11,330 nucleotides of DNA from an uncultured Rhodospirillales bacterium (GCA_903928045.1 CAIYPH010000250.1:1-11330), one strand, 5' to 3'. Shown: positions 1 through 6,561, numbered from the stretch's first letter. A program made the numbers and translations. The notes: a model not told the origin generated them from the letters alone.

Positions 1-1233
1 GAATTCGAGCTTGCTGCCGCGGCTGAACAGCATGGAGGCCGGCATCGGCTGCACGTCGGTCCTGATGCCCACCCGCGCTAGCATCTGCCCGACCGCCTGG
101 GCCACCTGGGCGTCATTGGGGAAGCGGTCATTGGAGGAGGCGAGGACCAGGGAGAAACCCTCGGCCCAGCCGGCCTCCTTCAGCAAAGCGCGGGCCTGCT
201 CGGGGTCGAAGGGCAGGGGCTTCAGGTTCGGGCTGGCGCCGGCGACGTCGGGCGGCACGTATTGCCCGGCCGGATGCGCCTGGCCGCTCAGCAGCCGATC
301 GACGAGTCCCTGGCGGTTGATGGCGAGGCTGATGGCGCGGCGCACCCGCGAGTCGCGCAGCGGATTGCGCGTCATCGGCTTGCCGTTGATGTCGGCCACC
401 CCCGGCGAGACGTTCCGCGCGCTGTCCATATGGATGTAGATGATGCGGAAGGCGTCGCACTCGAAGAGCGACAGCGCGGGGTTGGCGGCGATTTTCGCGC
501 GATCGACGCCCGGTACGCCCTCGATCATGTCGACATCGCCCGACAGCATCGCCGCGACTCGCGCGCCGTCATTGGCGACGGGGCGGATGGTCAGCCGGTC
601 CCACGGCTCACGGCCGCCCCAATAGGCGGGGTTGGCGGTCATATCGATGCGATCGCCGGGCACCCAGGCGCCGAATTTGTAGGGGCCGGTGCCGATGGCG
701 GCCTTGCTGCTGTTGTAGTCGGAGCTCGCGGCGCCTTCGGCGGCCGCCTTGGAGATGATGCCGACGTTCTCGATATCGACCAGCAGGGTCGGCGCCGGGC
801 CCTTGGTGTGCAGGCGCACGGTGTGGGCGTCCACGATCTCCACCCGCTCGATCAGCTTGGTGTACTGCGAATAGGACGATGGCGAGTTCGGCACGTTGGG
901 CGCGCGGGCGAAGGTGAAGGCGACGTCGGCGGCAGTGAAAGGCGTGCCGTCATGGAAGGTAACGCCCTGGCGCAGCTTCATCTCCCACACGTCGTCCGCC
1001 ACCACGCGCCAGGAGGCAGCGAGCGCCGGCAGGCTGCGGCCGCGCGGATCGGCCATCACCAGGCTGTCGAAGATGTGGCGGGAGATCGCCCGGTTGGGCA
1101 CGTAGACATGGTAGTGCGGATCGATCGAACTCACGTCCGTCCGCACCGCGATCTTGAGATCGGCCGCCTGCGCGCCGCCCCACAGCAGTGCCGCCATCGC
1201 TGTGGCGCACAGCGTCGCCTTGGTGTGACGCAT
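1..1233 (-). CDS. ABC transporter substrate-binding protein, family 5 (3' end beyond window)
   Basis: This is probably the periplasmic solute-binding component of a peptide/nickel/opine-type ABC importer. 411 residues are visible, and the frame is still open at base 1. Family members are usually about 500-540 aa, so roughly the last 100 are missing. The start at 1233 is preceded by a clear GGGGAGG about 5 nt upstream. Residues 1-23 form a signal peptide (Arg/Lys N-terminus, Ala/Leu core, AQA cleavage site before ADLKIAV). SBP_bac_5 hallmarks follow: 'SIDPH' (36-40), 'VTFHDGTPFTAADVAFTF' (91-108), 'GTGPYKF' (181-187), 'NPAYWGG' (201-207) and 'RRAISLAINRQGLV' (298-311). The ligand cannot be read from the sequence. 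The matching permease and ATPase genes are not in view and would be expected further downstream (left of the window). The gene lies 71 nt behind rpoH on the same strand, but no functional link is expected. Confidence 0.93.
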   Translation of the reverse strand, partial: MRHTKATLCATAMAALLWGGAQAADLKIAVRTDVSSIDPHYHVYVPNRAISRHIFDSLVMADPRGRSLPALAASWRVVADDVWEMKLRQGVTFHDGTPFTAADVAFTFARAPNVPNSPSSYSQYTKLIERVEIVDAHTVRLHTKGPAPTLLVDIENVGIISKAAAEGAASSDYNSSKAAIGTGPYKFGAWVPGDRIDMTANPAYWGGREPWDRLTIRPVANDGARVAAMLSGDVDMIEGVPGVDRAKIAANPALSLFECDAFRIIYIHMDSARNVSPGVADINGKPMTRNPLRDSRVRRAISLAINRQGLVDRLLSGQAHPAGQYVPPDVAGASPNLKPLPFDPEQARALLKEAGWAEGFSLVLASSNDRFPNDAQVAQAVGQMLARVGIRTDVQPMPASMLFSRGSKLEF

Positions 1234-1304
1234 CTCAACCTCCCCGGTCATTTTCTCCCGCCACGCTAGGCGATGGCGCGGCGGGAGACCAGGGGAGGCG
1301 GGGC

Positions 1305-2201
1305 TCAGTGGTGAGCGAGAGCCCCGGCGGAGCGGCGCTGCTCGGTTACGGCCATCTGCATCGCCTTCTGCAGCTTGTCGAAGGCGCGCACTTCGATCTG
1401 GCGTACCCGCTCGCGGGAGACATTGTACTGCTGCGAGAGATCCTCGAGCGTGGTCGGCTCCTCCTTGAGGCGCCGCTCGATGAGGATATGCCGTTCGCGG
1501 TCGTTGAGCGTTTTCAGCGCGTTGGCAAGCAGGGACTTGCGGCCCGTCAGTTCCTCACGATCGGCCAGCTCGGTTTCCTGGCTGTCGGAGGTATCGACCA
1601 GCCAATCCTGCCACTCGCCCTCGCCATCGGCGCGCACGGAGGCGTTGAGGCTGTGATCGGGCGCGGTGAGGCGGCGGTTCATGTTCACCACATCCACCTC
1701 CGGCACATCGAGCGCATGGGCGATCTTGGCGACCTGTTCAGGCTGGAGATCGCCATCGTCGATCGCCTGCATCTGGCCCTTGAGGCGGCGCAGGTTGAAG
1801 AACAGCTTCTTCTGCGCTGCCGTGGTGCCCATTTTCACCAGCGACCAGGAATGCAGGATGTATTCCTGGATGGCGGCGCGGATCCACCACATCGCGTAGG
1901 TGGCGAGGCGGAAGCCGCGATCGGGGTCGAAGCGCTTGACCGCCTGCATCATGCCGACATTGCCTTCGCTGATCAGCTCGCCGAGCGGCAGGCCGTAGCC
2001 GCGGTAGCCCATGGCGATCTTGGCGACGAGTCGCAGATGCGAGGTGACGAGTTTATGCGCGGCCTCAAGGTCCTCGCTGTCGCGCCAGCGACGCGAGAGG
2101 GAGGATTCCTCCTCCGCGGTCAGCATCGGGAACTTGCGGATCTCCTGGAGGTAGCGGGTGAGGTTGCCCTCGGGAGCCATATTGATGACGGCAGCGGCCA
2201 T
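1305..2201 (-). CDS. rpoH: RNA polymerase sigma factor RpoH (sigma-32)
   Basis: This is the alternative sigma factor that directs RNA polymerase to heat-shock and protein-quality-control promoters. The 298-aa length is typical for alphaproteobacterial RpoH. Region 1.2/2.1 starts near 'NLTRYLQEIRKFPML' (13-27). Region 2 contains 'HLRLVAKIAMGYRGYGL' (55-71) and 'FDPDRGFRLATYAMWWIRAAIQ' around 91-112. The diagnostic RpoH box 'QKKLFFNLR' (130-138) is intact and separates it from RpoD and RpoS. The region 4.2 helix-turn-helix is 'TLEDLSQQYNVSRERVRQIE' (251-270). The frame stays open upstream to 2414. I chose the ATG at 2201 because homology starts there and AAAGGA (2209-2214 on the plus strand as TCCTTT) lies 7 nt upstream. 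The gene sits downstream of rluD with its own promoter candidate. Alphaproteobacteria often carry more than one rpoH, and I cannot tell which paralogue this is. Confidence 0.97.
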   Translation of the reverse strand: MAAAVINMAPEGNLTRYLQEIRKFPMLTAEEESSLSRRWRDSEDLEAAHKLVTSHLRLVAKIAMGYRGYGLPLGELISEGNVGMMQAVKRFDPDRGFRLATYAMWWIRAAIQEYILHSWSLVKMGTTAAQKKLFFNLRRLKGQMQAIDDGDLQPEQVAKIAHALDVPEVDVVNMNRRLTAPDHSLNASVRADGEGEWQDWLVDTSDSQETELADREELTGRKSLLANALKTLNDRERHILIERRLKEEPTTLEDLSQQYNVSRERVRQIEVRAFDKLQKAMQMAVTEQRRSAGALAHH

Positions 2202-2478
2202 GCCTCTGTCCTTTCGTCGATGCGGCCCGGTCCGTGCCCAGTGGCGCACGCCTGTGGCCGTAAGCTTGCTGTCAGGGCCTTCGCCGACGCCGGCCGTTAC
2301 AGCCTGCCCTGGCGAGGGTTTGAAGTGGTCAACACAATCTACGTCCCGGCTGGCGCCCCGGATGCGGCGACGCGACACCGGACATTCGGCGGGGCGACCA
2401 CTCCTGCGCCCCATTCCTGCCGCATTTGATACCCCGAACGACGAGCTTGGTCAATATACCGGACTAATTAAGTCAGGA
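2202..2478 (-). promoter_or_regulatory. rluD-rpoH intergenic region with sigma-70-like promoter and long rpoH leader
   Basis: This 277-bp stretch is the largest gene-free region in the window. On the minus strand, just past the rluD stop, there is TTGACC (2449-2454), exactly 17 nt, then TATCAA (2426-2431). Against TTGACA/TATAAT these score 5/6 and 4/6, which is a good housekeeping promoter for GC-rich DNA. The inferred transcription start is near 2418, which leaves a leader of about 215 nt before the rpoH ATG at 2201. A second TTGACC at 2327-2332 has no matching -10 at 16-18 nt. Small stem-loops can be drawn in the leader (for example CCCT-CGCC-AGGG, minus strand, near 2302-2313). rpoH mRNAs in other bacteria are known to fold as thermosensors. 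Whether this leader does so is inference. Confidence 0.55.
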
Positions 2479-3456
2479 TTAAGTTTCCGCCATGTCGGCG
2501 GGAAGACCGAGCGCCGATAACAGCGCCAGCATGTCCAGCGGCGGCGGGGTGGTGAAGCTGAGCGGCGCCCCCGTGCGCGGATGCGCGAAGCCGAGCCGGT
2601 ACGCGTGCAGCGCCTGGCGGGGGAAGTCCAGCAGCGTCCCGCGCAGCCCGGCCGCCAGCCCCTTGGCCGCCGATGGCACGCGGCGGAGATACACGGGATC
2701 ACCGACGATGGGGTGGCCGCCGCTCGCCAGATGCACGCGAATCTGATGCGTCCGCCCGGTCGCCAGCCGGCACTCCAGCAGGCTCACCGCCATGTCGCGC
2801 ACCCCAAGCGTGCGATAGCGGGTCAGTGCCTCCCGGCCGCCGCGCGACACGATGGCCATCCGCTTGCGGTCCCGCGGGTCCCGCCCGATCGCGCCTTCGA
2901 TCTCGCCGGTGGCGGGCGAAGGCACGCCCCAGCACAGGGCAAGATAGGCGCGGTCGAGATCGCGCGCCGCGAAGGCCGCCGACAGCGCGGCCAGCGCCTG
3001 CTCCGTCTTGGCTACCACCATCACCCCCGAGGTGTCCTTGTCGAGCCGATGCACGATCCCCGGCCGCCGCTCGCCGCCGATACCCGGCAGGCTGTCGCCG
3101 CAATGGGCCAGCAGCGCGTTCACCAGCGTGCCATCCTCATTCCCCGGCGCCGGGTGCACCACCAGGCCGGGCGGCTTGTCGAGCACGATGAGGTCGGAAT
3201 CCTCGTAGAGAATGGGGAATGGGATGTCCTGCGCGGCCGGCTCGGCCGCCACCGGGGCGGGGATCACCACCTCATAGCGTGCGCCGCCGACCACCTCCTC
3301 CGCCGGCTTGGTCACCAGCATCCCGTCGCGCCGCACCTGGCGCGCCTCGATCAGCGATTTCAGCCGCGCGCGCGACATGCCGCCCATGTTTTCGGCGAGA
3401 AACCGGTCCAGCCGCTGGCCGGCGGCCTCGGGGGGCGCGATGATGGTGCTTGTCAT
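2479..3456 (-). CDS. rluD: 23S rRNA pseudouridine synthase, RluD type
   Basis: This RluA-family enzyme isomerises uridines to pseudouridine. RluD modifies helix 69 of 23S rRNA (positions 1911/1915/1917 in E. coli). The protein is 325 aa. It has an N-terminal S4 RNA-binding domain ('RLDRFLAENMGGMSRARLKS', 15-34, to about 70). The catalytic domain follows, with 'DKPPGLVVHP' (93-102), the family signature 'HRLDKDTSG' (136-144, catalytic Asp139), 'GRTHQIRVHLAS' (234-245) and 'HPIVGDPVY' (248-256). The open frame extends 10 codons upstream to a TTG, but the ATG at 3456 begins the S4 domain normally and is preferred. A GGGAG lies 12 nt upstream, a longer spacing than usual, inside a small inverted repeat. 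RluD-then-rpoH on the same strand is an arrangement I recall from alphaproteobacteria. RluC/RluA cannot be fully excluded by motif alone. Confidence 0.93.
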   Translation of the reverse strand: MTSTIIAPPEAAGQRLDRFLAENMGGMSRARLKSLIEARQVRRDGMLVTKPAEEVVGGARYEVVIPAPVAAEPAAQDIPFPILYEDSDLIVLDKPPGLVVHPAPGNEDGTLVNALLAHCGDSLPGIGGERRPGIVHRLDKDTSGVMVVAKTEQALAALSAAFAARDLDRAYLALCWGVPSPATGEIEGAIGRDPRDRKRMAIVSRGGREALTRYRTLGVRDMAVSLLECRLATGRTHQIRVHLASGGHPIVGDPVYLRRVPSAAKGLAAGLRGTLLDFPRQALHAYRLGFAHPRTGAPLSFTTPPPLDMLALLSALGLPADMAET

Positions 3457-3500
3457 GGCGCCGGGATACTCCCGTTCGGCCGGCAATGGGAGGGCGGCGT
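3457..3500. promoter_or_regulatory. Short divergent gap between rluD and the small membrane protein, with a perfect inverted repeat
   Basis: Only 44 bp separate the divergent ATGs at 3456 (minus) and 3501 (plus), so promoters must lie partly inside the opposing genes. CGGGA-TAC-TCCCG at 3462-3474 is a perfect 5-bp inverted repeat with a 3-nt spacer. On the minus strand it includes the only Shine-Dalgarno-like GGGAG in front of rluD. On the plus strand GGGAGG at 3488-3493 serves the small protein gene. I see no convincing -35/-10 pair in the gap itself. Confidence 0.35.
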
Positions 3501-3773
3501 ATGCGGGGCTTGAAGGCGGCGGTGATCGTGATGGGCGTGCTGATCGTCGCGGGGGTGGCGGTGATCATCGTCACGCTCATCACCCGCGTCGCCTCCCCAC
3601 AAGGCGCACTCGCCGACATGGTGCTCGACGAGCCCGCCGGCACCACCATCGCCGCCGTCTCCGGCCCGCCGGAGCGCCTGGTCGTCCAACTCCGGGGCGG
3701 CGGGCCGGACCGCGCGGTGGTGCTCGATCTCGGCCGGGGCCGCAAGATCGGCGGGGTTGCGTTGGCCAAGTAA
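3501..3773 (+). CDS. Small single-pass membrane protein, DUF6476-like
   Basis: A 90-aa protein of unknown function. Its N-terminus 'MRGLKAAVIVMGVLIVAGV' leads into an uncleaved transmembrane helix at about residues 5-28. A roughly 60-residue soluble part follows, with a beta-rich pattern ('TTIAAVSGPPERLVVQLRGG', 'RAVVLDLGRGRKIGGV'). GGGAGG (3488-3493) is 7 nt before the ATG at 3501, which decides this start over the in-frame ATG at 3486 whose codons overlap that site. Length, anchor and the closing 'VLDLxxGRxxG' pattern resemble the alphaproteobacterial DUF6476 family. I recall that family from memory beside rluD, so the family name is tentative. The 'GPPERLVVQLRGGG...AVVLDL' segment looks like one repeat of a small beta-propeller or sensor-like sheet, but no activity can be assigned. 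The stop codon lies at the edge of the palindromic element that follows. Confidence 0.72.
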   Translation: MRGLKAAVIVMGVLIVAGVAVIIVTLITRVASPQGALADMVLDEPAGTTIAAVSGPPERLVVQLRGGGPDRAVVLDLGRGRKIGGVALAK

Positions 3774-3779
3774 GCAAGC

Positions 3780-3803
3780 GGTTCTTTTTTGAAAAAAAGA
3801 ACC
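3780..3803 (+). terminator. Probable intrinsic terminator (left hairpin)
   Basis: An 11-bp perfect stem, GGTTCTTTTTT paired with AAAAAAGAACC, starts 7 nt after the TAA of the small membrane protein gene. It is followed by CAAAAAACTT. For plus-strand transcripts the downstream tract is A-rich rather than U-rich, so it is not a textbook terminator in that direction. U-runs occur inside the stem, and the second hairpin at 3874-3896 carries a further U-run preceded by GTTTTTG. Together the pair is the obvious candidate for ending both convergent transcripts. Confidence 0.5.
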
Positions 3804-3873
3804 AAAAAACTTGCATCCGTCTGGCGCGGAGAATCCCCAGGAAACGCCGCAGCCCATGGAATAGAAAGTTTTT

Positions 3874-3896
3874 GCTTCTTTTTTCAAAAAAGAAGC
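3874..3896 (-). terminator. Probable intrinsic terminator (right hairpin) for the DadA-like gene
   Basis: An 11-bp perfect stem, GCTTCTTTTTT / AAAAAAGAAGC, begins about 9 nt past the stop of the minus-strand oxidoreductase gene. Read on the minus strand it is followed by AAAAACTTTC. It mirrors the hairpin at 3780-3803 and is therefore suited to bidirectional use between two convergent genes. Terminator function is inferred from position and structure only. Confidence 0.5.
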
Positions 3897-3905
3897 GCTT
3901 GCTTC

Positions 3906-5141
3906 CTAAAACCGGTCAACCCGAAAGGGCAGCGGATCAATCGTCGGCGCCCGCCCCGCCACCAGATCCGCGACCATTCGCCCGGTCATCGGCGAGAGAC
4001 TGATCCCGTAATGCCCATGCCCAAAGGCGGCGATCGCATTCGAAAGCCCAGGCACCCGCCCAATTGCCGGCAGGCTATCGGGGAAGGACGGGCGGAACCC
4101 CATCCAGCGGCTCGGCGCCTCCGTGTTCAGCCCCGGCAGCATGCGCCGCGCATGGGTCAGCAGGATATCCGCCCGCCGCCAGTCCGGCGGCGGCGCAATG
4201 CCGGCGATCTCCACCGTGCCGGCGAAGCGCAGCCCGTGCTCCATCGGGGTGGCGACGAAGGTGTGCTCGTTGTTGGAGACCGGCACGCGCAAGCTGACGC
4301 CAGGCATTGGCAGCATCGCGTGATAGCCCCGCTCGACCTCGAGCGGCACGCGCAGGCCGAGCCCCGCCGCCAGACCGCGCGAGGCATGGCCGGCGGCGAT
4401 CACCACGCCGGCGCAGCTGATTGCGCCAGCATTTGTCCGCACGGCCTTGATTTCATTGTTTTGCCGTTCGAACCCCAGCGCCCGCTCGGCCCGCACCGCG
4501 GCCCCGGAACGGCGCAGCACGGTCTGCACCAGGCGGGCGGGGTTGGTGGTGAACCCGTTCCCGGCGAAAAACAGGCCGCGCTGGTAAATAGGCGCCAGAG
4601 CCGGCTCGATCTCGCGGATCGCCCCGGCGTCGAGCGCCTGCGGATACACCCCCTTGTCCGCGAGCATGGCGAGCGACAGCCGGTCACCCGCGGTCAGATG
4701 CGCCCGCTCCCACACATGCAAATGCCCGCTCCGCACCAGCAGCCCCGCCGCCTCCGGGCCGAGCATGGCCTGATAGGCGTCATGGCAGGGCGCCATCAGC
4801 GCCTGCAGCGCGCGCGAATGCCGTGACGCCCGCGCCATCCGGCTCTCCCACAGCCATCGCATCAGCCATGGCGCCGCGCGCGGCAGATAGGGCCAGCGCA
4901 CCGCCAGCGGCCCCAGCGGATCGGCCAGCCATTTCGGCACCTGCCGCCACATCCCCGGCAGCGCGATCGGCAGCGTGGTGCCGAGGTTGAACTGCCCGGC
5001 ATTCCCGTAGGAACAACCGCTTCCCGGCTCATTCTCATCGATCACCACCACATCGTAGCCGTCCGCAGCCAAAGCATGGGCGCAGCAGGCGCCGGCAATC
5101 CCCGCGCCGATCACCACCACCGGCGCCGTCCGAGCCATCAT
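3906..5141 (-). CDS. FAD-dependent D-amino-acid dehydrogenase-like oxidoreductase (DadA/DAO family)
   Basis: This is a flavoprotein of the DAO superfamily, most like DadA, which oxidises D-amino acids (or hydroxyproline/glycine-type secondary amines) to imino acids and passes electrons to the respiratory chain. The protein is 411 aa, close to the family's usual 410-430. It opens with the Rossmann fold 'VVVIGAGIAGA' (8-18) ending in 'VVVID' (31-35). The DadA-type 'GCSYGNAGQ' follows at 42-50. The C-terminal FAD-binding part is 'RPSFPDSLPAIGRVPG...AFGHGHYGISLSPMTG'. The frame is open to a GTG at 5165, but that codon has no ribosome-binding site. The ATG at 5141 has GGGAG 8 nt upstream. A second ATG at 5138 is less well spaced. 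The exact substrate cannot be fixed, and no racemase or transporter gene is adjacent. It diverges from the FHA-phosphatase gene across 190 bp. Confidence 0.9.
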   Translation of the reverse strand: MMARTAPVVVIGAGIAGACCAHALAADGYDVVVIDENEPGSGCSYGNAGQFNLGTTLPIALPGMWRQVPKWLADPLGPLAVRWPYLPRAAPWLMRWLWESRMARASRHSRALQALMAPCHDAYQAMLGPEAAGLLVRSGHLHVWERAHLTAGDRLSLAMLADKGVYPQALDAGAIREIEPALAPIYQRGLFFAGNGFTTNPARLVQTVLRRSGAAVRAERALGFERQNNEIKAVRTNAGAISCAGVVIAAGHASRGLAAGLGLRVPLEVERGYHAMLPMPGVSLRVPVSNNEHTFVATPMEHGLRFAGTVEIAGIAPPPDWRRADILLTHARRMLPGLNTEAPSRWMGFRPSFPDSLPAIGRVPGLSNAIAAFGHGHYGISLSPMTGRMVADLVAGRAPTIDPLPFRVDRF

Positions 5142-5331
5142 CGCGTGCGCTCCCGTATCGTTCACTTGGATTCTATCGCCGGACGATGCAGCATATCCGC
5201 CTCATCGCAAACGGGGACCCACGCGCGCATGGCTCGACGCGGCTTGAAATTCGGCACACGCTTCGCCCCCCGCCACGGGATCGGCGGGCAGCACCCGTCG
5301 GCACATACCGGCGGACCATCGGGAGGGCGCG
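5142..5331. promoter_or_regulatory. Divergent intergenic region between the oxidoreductase and FHA-phosphatase genes
   Basis: These 190 bp must carry the promoters for the minus-strand oxidoreductase and for the plus-strand four-gene run. The Shine-Dalgarno sequences are clear: GGGAG just right of 5141 (read on minus) and GGGAGG at 5321-5326, 5 nt before the ATG at 5332. CTTGAAA at 5243-5249 is a -35-like string, but no matching -10 is evident at the proper distance for sigma-70 or sigma-32. No believable small gene or riboswitch is visible. Confidence 0.4.
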
Positions 5332-6516
5332 ATGCGACACCCCAGACGGCCGACTGACATGCCGGCCCCCCCCGCCTTCGTCGAGGACGAGGCGGACCAG
5401 ACCATTTTCCGCCGGCCCAACAGCTTGATGCCGGTGGCCGATGGCGCCGAAGCCTTCGTGCACGTCCTGGTGCCGCAACCCACCGGCGTGGCCCCGCCCG
5501 TGCGCCTACGGCCGGGCGCGATGACCATTGGCCGCACCGAGGGCGCCGATCTCATCCTGCCCGGCAGCGAGGTCTCCCGCCGCCACTGCCAGATCGACCT
5601 TGTCGGCGTCGAAGTGATCGCCGGCGGCGAGGTGCTGCTGACCGACCTCAATTCCACCAATGGCACCTATGTCGACGGCACCCGGGTCACCGGCACGGTC
5701 GCCCTGGCGCCCGGCGCGCGGGTCGCCGTCGGCGGCCATGAGCTGATCTACGAGCGCCGCAGCAAGCGCGAGCTCGACGAAGCCGAGGCGCTGGAGCGCG
5801 AGTTGCAGCGCACCAACCAGTACATGCTCGCCGTCCTGCCTTTGCCGATCCGCGAGGGCTGGGTGCGCGCCGAGTGGTATTTCGCCCCCTGCACCAACCT
5901 CGGCGGCGACGCCTTCGGCTACCGGGACCTCGGTGACGGCACCTTCGCCGGCTACATGATCGACGTCGCCGGCCAGGGCCCCTCGGCTGCAATGCATGCG
6001 GTGACGGTCGCCAACCTGCTCCGCCAGGATGGCCTGCTCGGCGCCGATTTCCGCGATCCCGCCTCGGTGATGACGCGGCTCAACGACAGTTTCCCGCTCG
6101 ATGCCCAGGGCGGGCCGCATTTCACCGCCTGGTACTGGGTCTACAGCCCGGCCAACCGCATGCTCTCGTACTGCGCCGCCGGCATCCACCCGGCCTGGCT
6201 GCTCGATCGCGCCACCGGCAACCTGGTGCCGCTCCGCTCCGAGAACCCGCCGATCGGCCGCGGCGAGGCGCGTTTCACCGCGAACCGCGCCTTCGTGCCG
6301 GTCGGCTCCGCCCTCTACATGTTCAGCGACGGCGCCTTCGCCATCACCGGCGGCGACGGCCGGCGCTGGACGATCTACGACATCGTCGGGATCATCCGCG
6401 AACCTCCGGTGGACGGCATGACCGAGCCGCAGCGCATCTACGGCCGTGTCCGCGAGGCCGCCCGCAGCGGCCCCCTGCCGGACGATATCTCGGTCGTGGT
6501 GGTCGGCTTCCCCTGA
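5332..6516 (+). CDS. FHA domain - PP2C (SpoIIE/RsbU-type) serine/threonine phosphatase
   Basis: This is a cytoplasmic signalling protein of 394 aa that joins a phosphothreonine-binding FHA domain to a metal-dependent PPM/PP2C phosphatase. The start at 5332 has GGGAGG 5 nt upstream. The FHA domain (about 55-138) has the canonical 'GRTEGADLIL' (67-76), 'SRRH' (82-85) and 'NSTNGT' (107-112). A charged helix (141-165, 'ERELQRTNQYMLAVLP' at its end) matches the linker helix that precedes RsbU-type phosphatases. The PP2C domain (about 176-394) keeps the metal-binding aspartates in 'GGDAFGY' (Asp193), 'IDVAGQG' (Asp211), 'MFSDGAF' (Asp333) and 'LPDDISVVVV' (Asp384/385). Departures from consensus are GQG for GHG and the missing glutamate after SDG. 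Residues 22-28, 'DQTIFRR', could be a phosphothreonine site read by an FHA domain (inference). It is probably active and would reverse a Ser/Thr kinase or act on an anti-anti-sigma partner, neither of which is in view. Confidence 0.9.
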   Translation: MRHPRRPTDMPAPPAFVEDEADQTIFRRPNSLMPVADGAEAFVHVLVPQPTGVAPPVRLRPGAMTIGRTEGADLILPGSEVSRRHCQIDLVGVEVIAGGEVLLTDLNSTNGTYVDGTRVTGTVALAPGARVAVGGHELIYERRSKRELDEAEALERELQRTNQYMLAVLPLPIREGWVRAEWYFAPCTNLGGDAFGYRDLGDGTFAGYMIDVAGQGPSAAMHAVTVANLLRQDGLLGADFRDPASVMTRLNDSFPLDAQGGPHFTAWYWVYSPANRMLSYCAAGIHPAWLLDRATGNLVPLRSENPPIGRGEARFTANRAFVPVGSALYMFSDGAFAITGGDGRRWTIYDIVGIIREPPVDGMTEPQRIYGRVREAARSGPLPDDISVVVVGFP

Positions 6517-6561
6517 TCGGCCGCTTTCGATAGAACACGTCGCGCAATGGGAGTGCGGAAT

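Larger units (their letters stand above)
3772..3904. repeat. 133-bp palindromic element with two hairpin-bearing inverted arms
   Basis: The left arm (3772-3812) begins AAGCAAGCG and ends CTT. The right arm (3866-3904) is its inverted copy, with only a few substitutions and two single-base length differences over about 40 nt. Each arm is itself a near-perfect hairpin. At 3780-3803 it is GGTTCTTTTTT / AAAAAAGAACC around a 2-nt centre. At 3874-3896 it is GCTTCTTTTTT / AAAAAAGAAGC around a 1-nt centre. The 53-nt core (3813-3865) is ordinary GC-rich sequence with only a weak, bulged CTGGCG/CGCCGCAG pairing. The element fills the gap between the TAA at 3771-3773 and the minus-strand stop at 3906-3908. 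The AT-rich arms contrast sharply with the surrounding DNA. The design resembles bacterial BIME/REP pairs or a MITE remnant. Copy number elsewhere in the genome cannot be seen from this window. Confidence 0.85.

Noticed and set aside
1..6. Window begins exactly with GAATTC (an EcoRI site)
   Set aside because: It falls in frame within the solute-binding protein and encodes Glu-Phe naturally; no other sign of a cloning junction.
262..1269. 335-codon plus-strand open frame opposite the solute-binding protein gene
   Set aside because: The minus strand encodes a signal peptide and family-5 binding-protein motifs through the window edge. The plus-strand frame is an Arg/His/Gly-rich shadow.
1234..1304. 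Possible terminator between rpoH and the solute-binding protein gene
   Set aside because: The 71-nt gap is C/G-rich on the minus strand with no stable stem followed by a T-run; no intrinsic terminator can be supported.
1188..2429. 413-codon plus-strand open frame opposite rpoH
   Set aside because: Antisense to an unmistakable RpoH with an intact RpoH box and helix-turn-helix; no motif in its own translation.
2581..3513. 310-codon plus-strand open frame opposite rluD
   Set aside because: Shadow of rluD, which has the HRLDKDTSG catalytic signature on the other strand.
5243..5271. CTTGAAA followed by a C-run, resembling a sigma-32 promoter, and an overlapping GG-N10-GC at 5253-5266, resembling a sigma-54 promoter
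   Set aside because: The -10 half of the sigma-32 match is poor (CCCCCC instead of CCCCAT-type), and the sigma-54 match loses the TTGC core. Both are expected by chance in DNA this GC-rich.
5186..5428. Possible 80-codon plus-strand gene starting in the divergent intergenic region
   Set aside because: It runs out of frame into the FHA-phosphatase gene, is Arg/Pro-rich, and has no ribosome-binding site.
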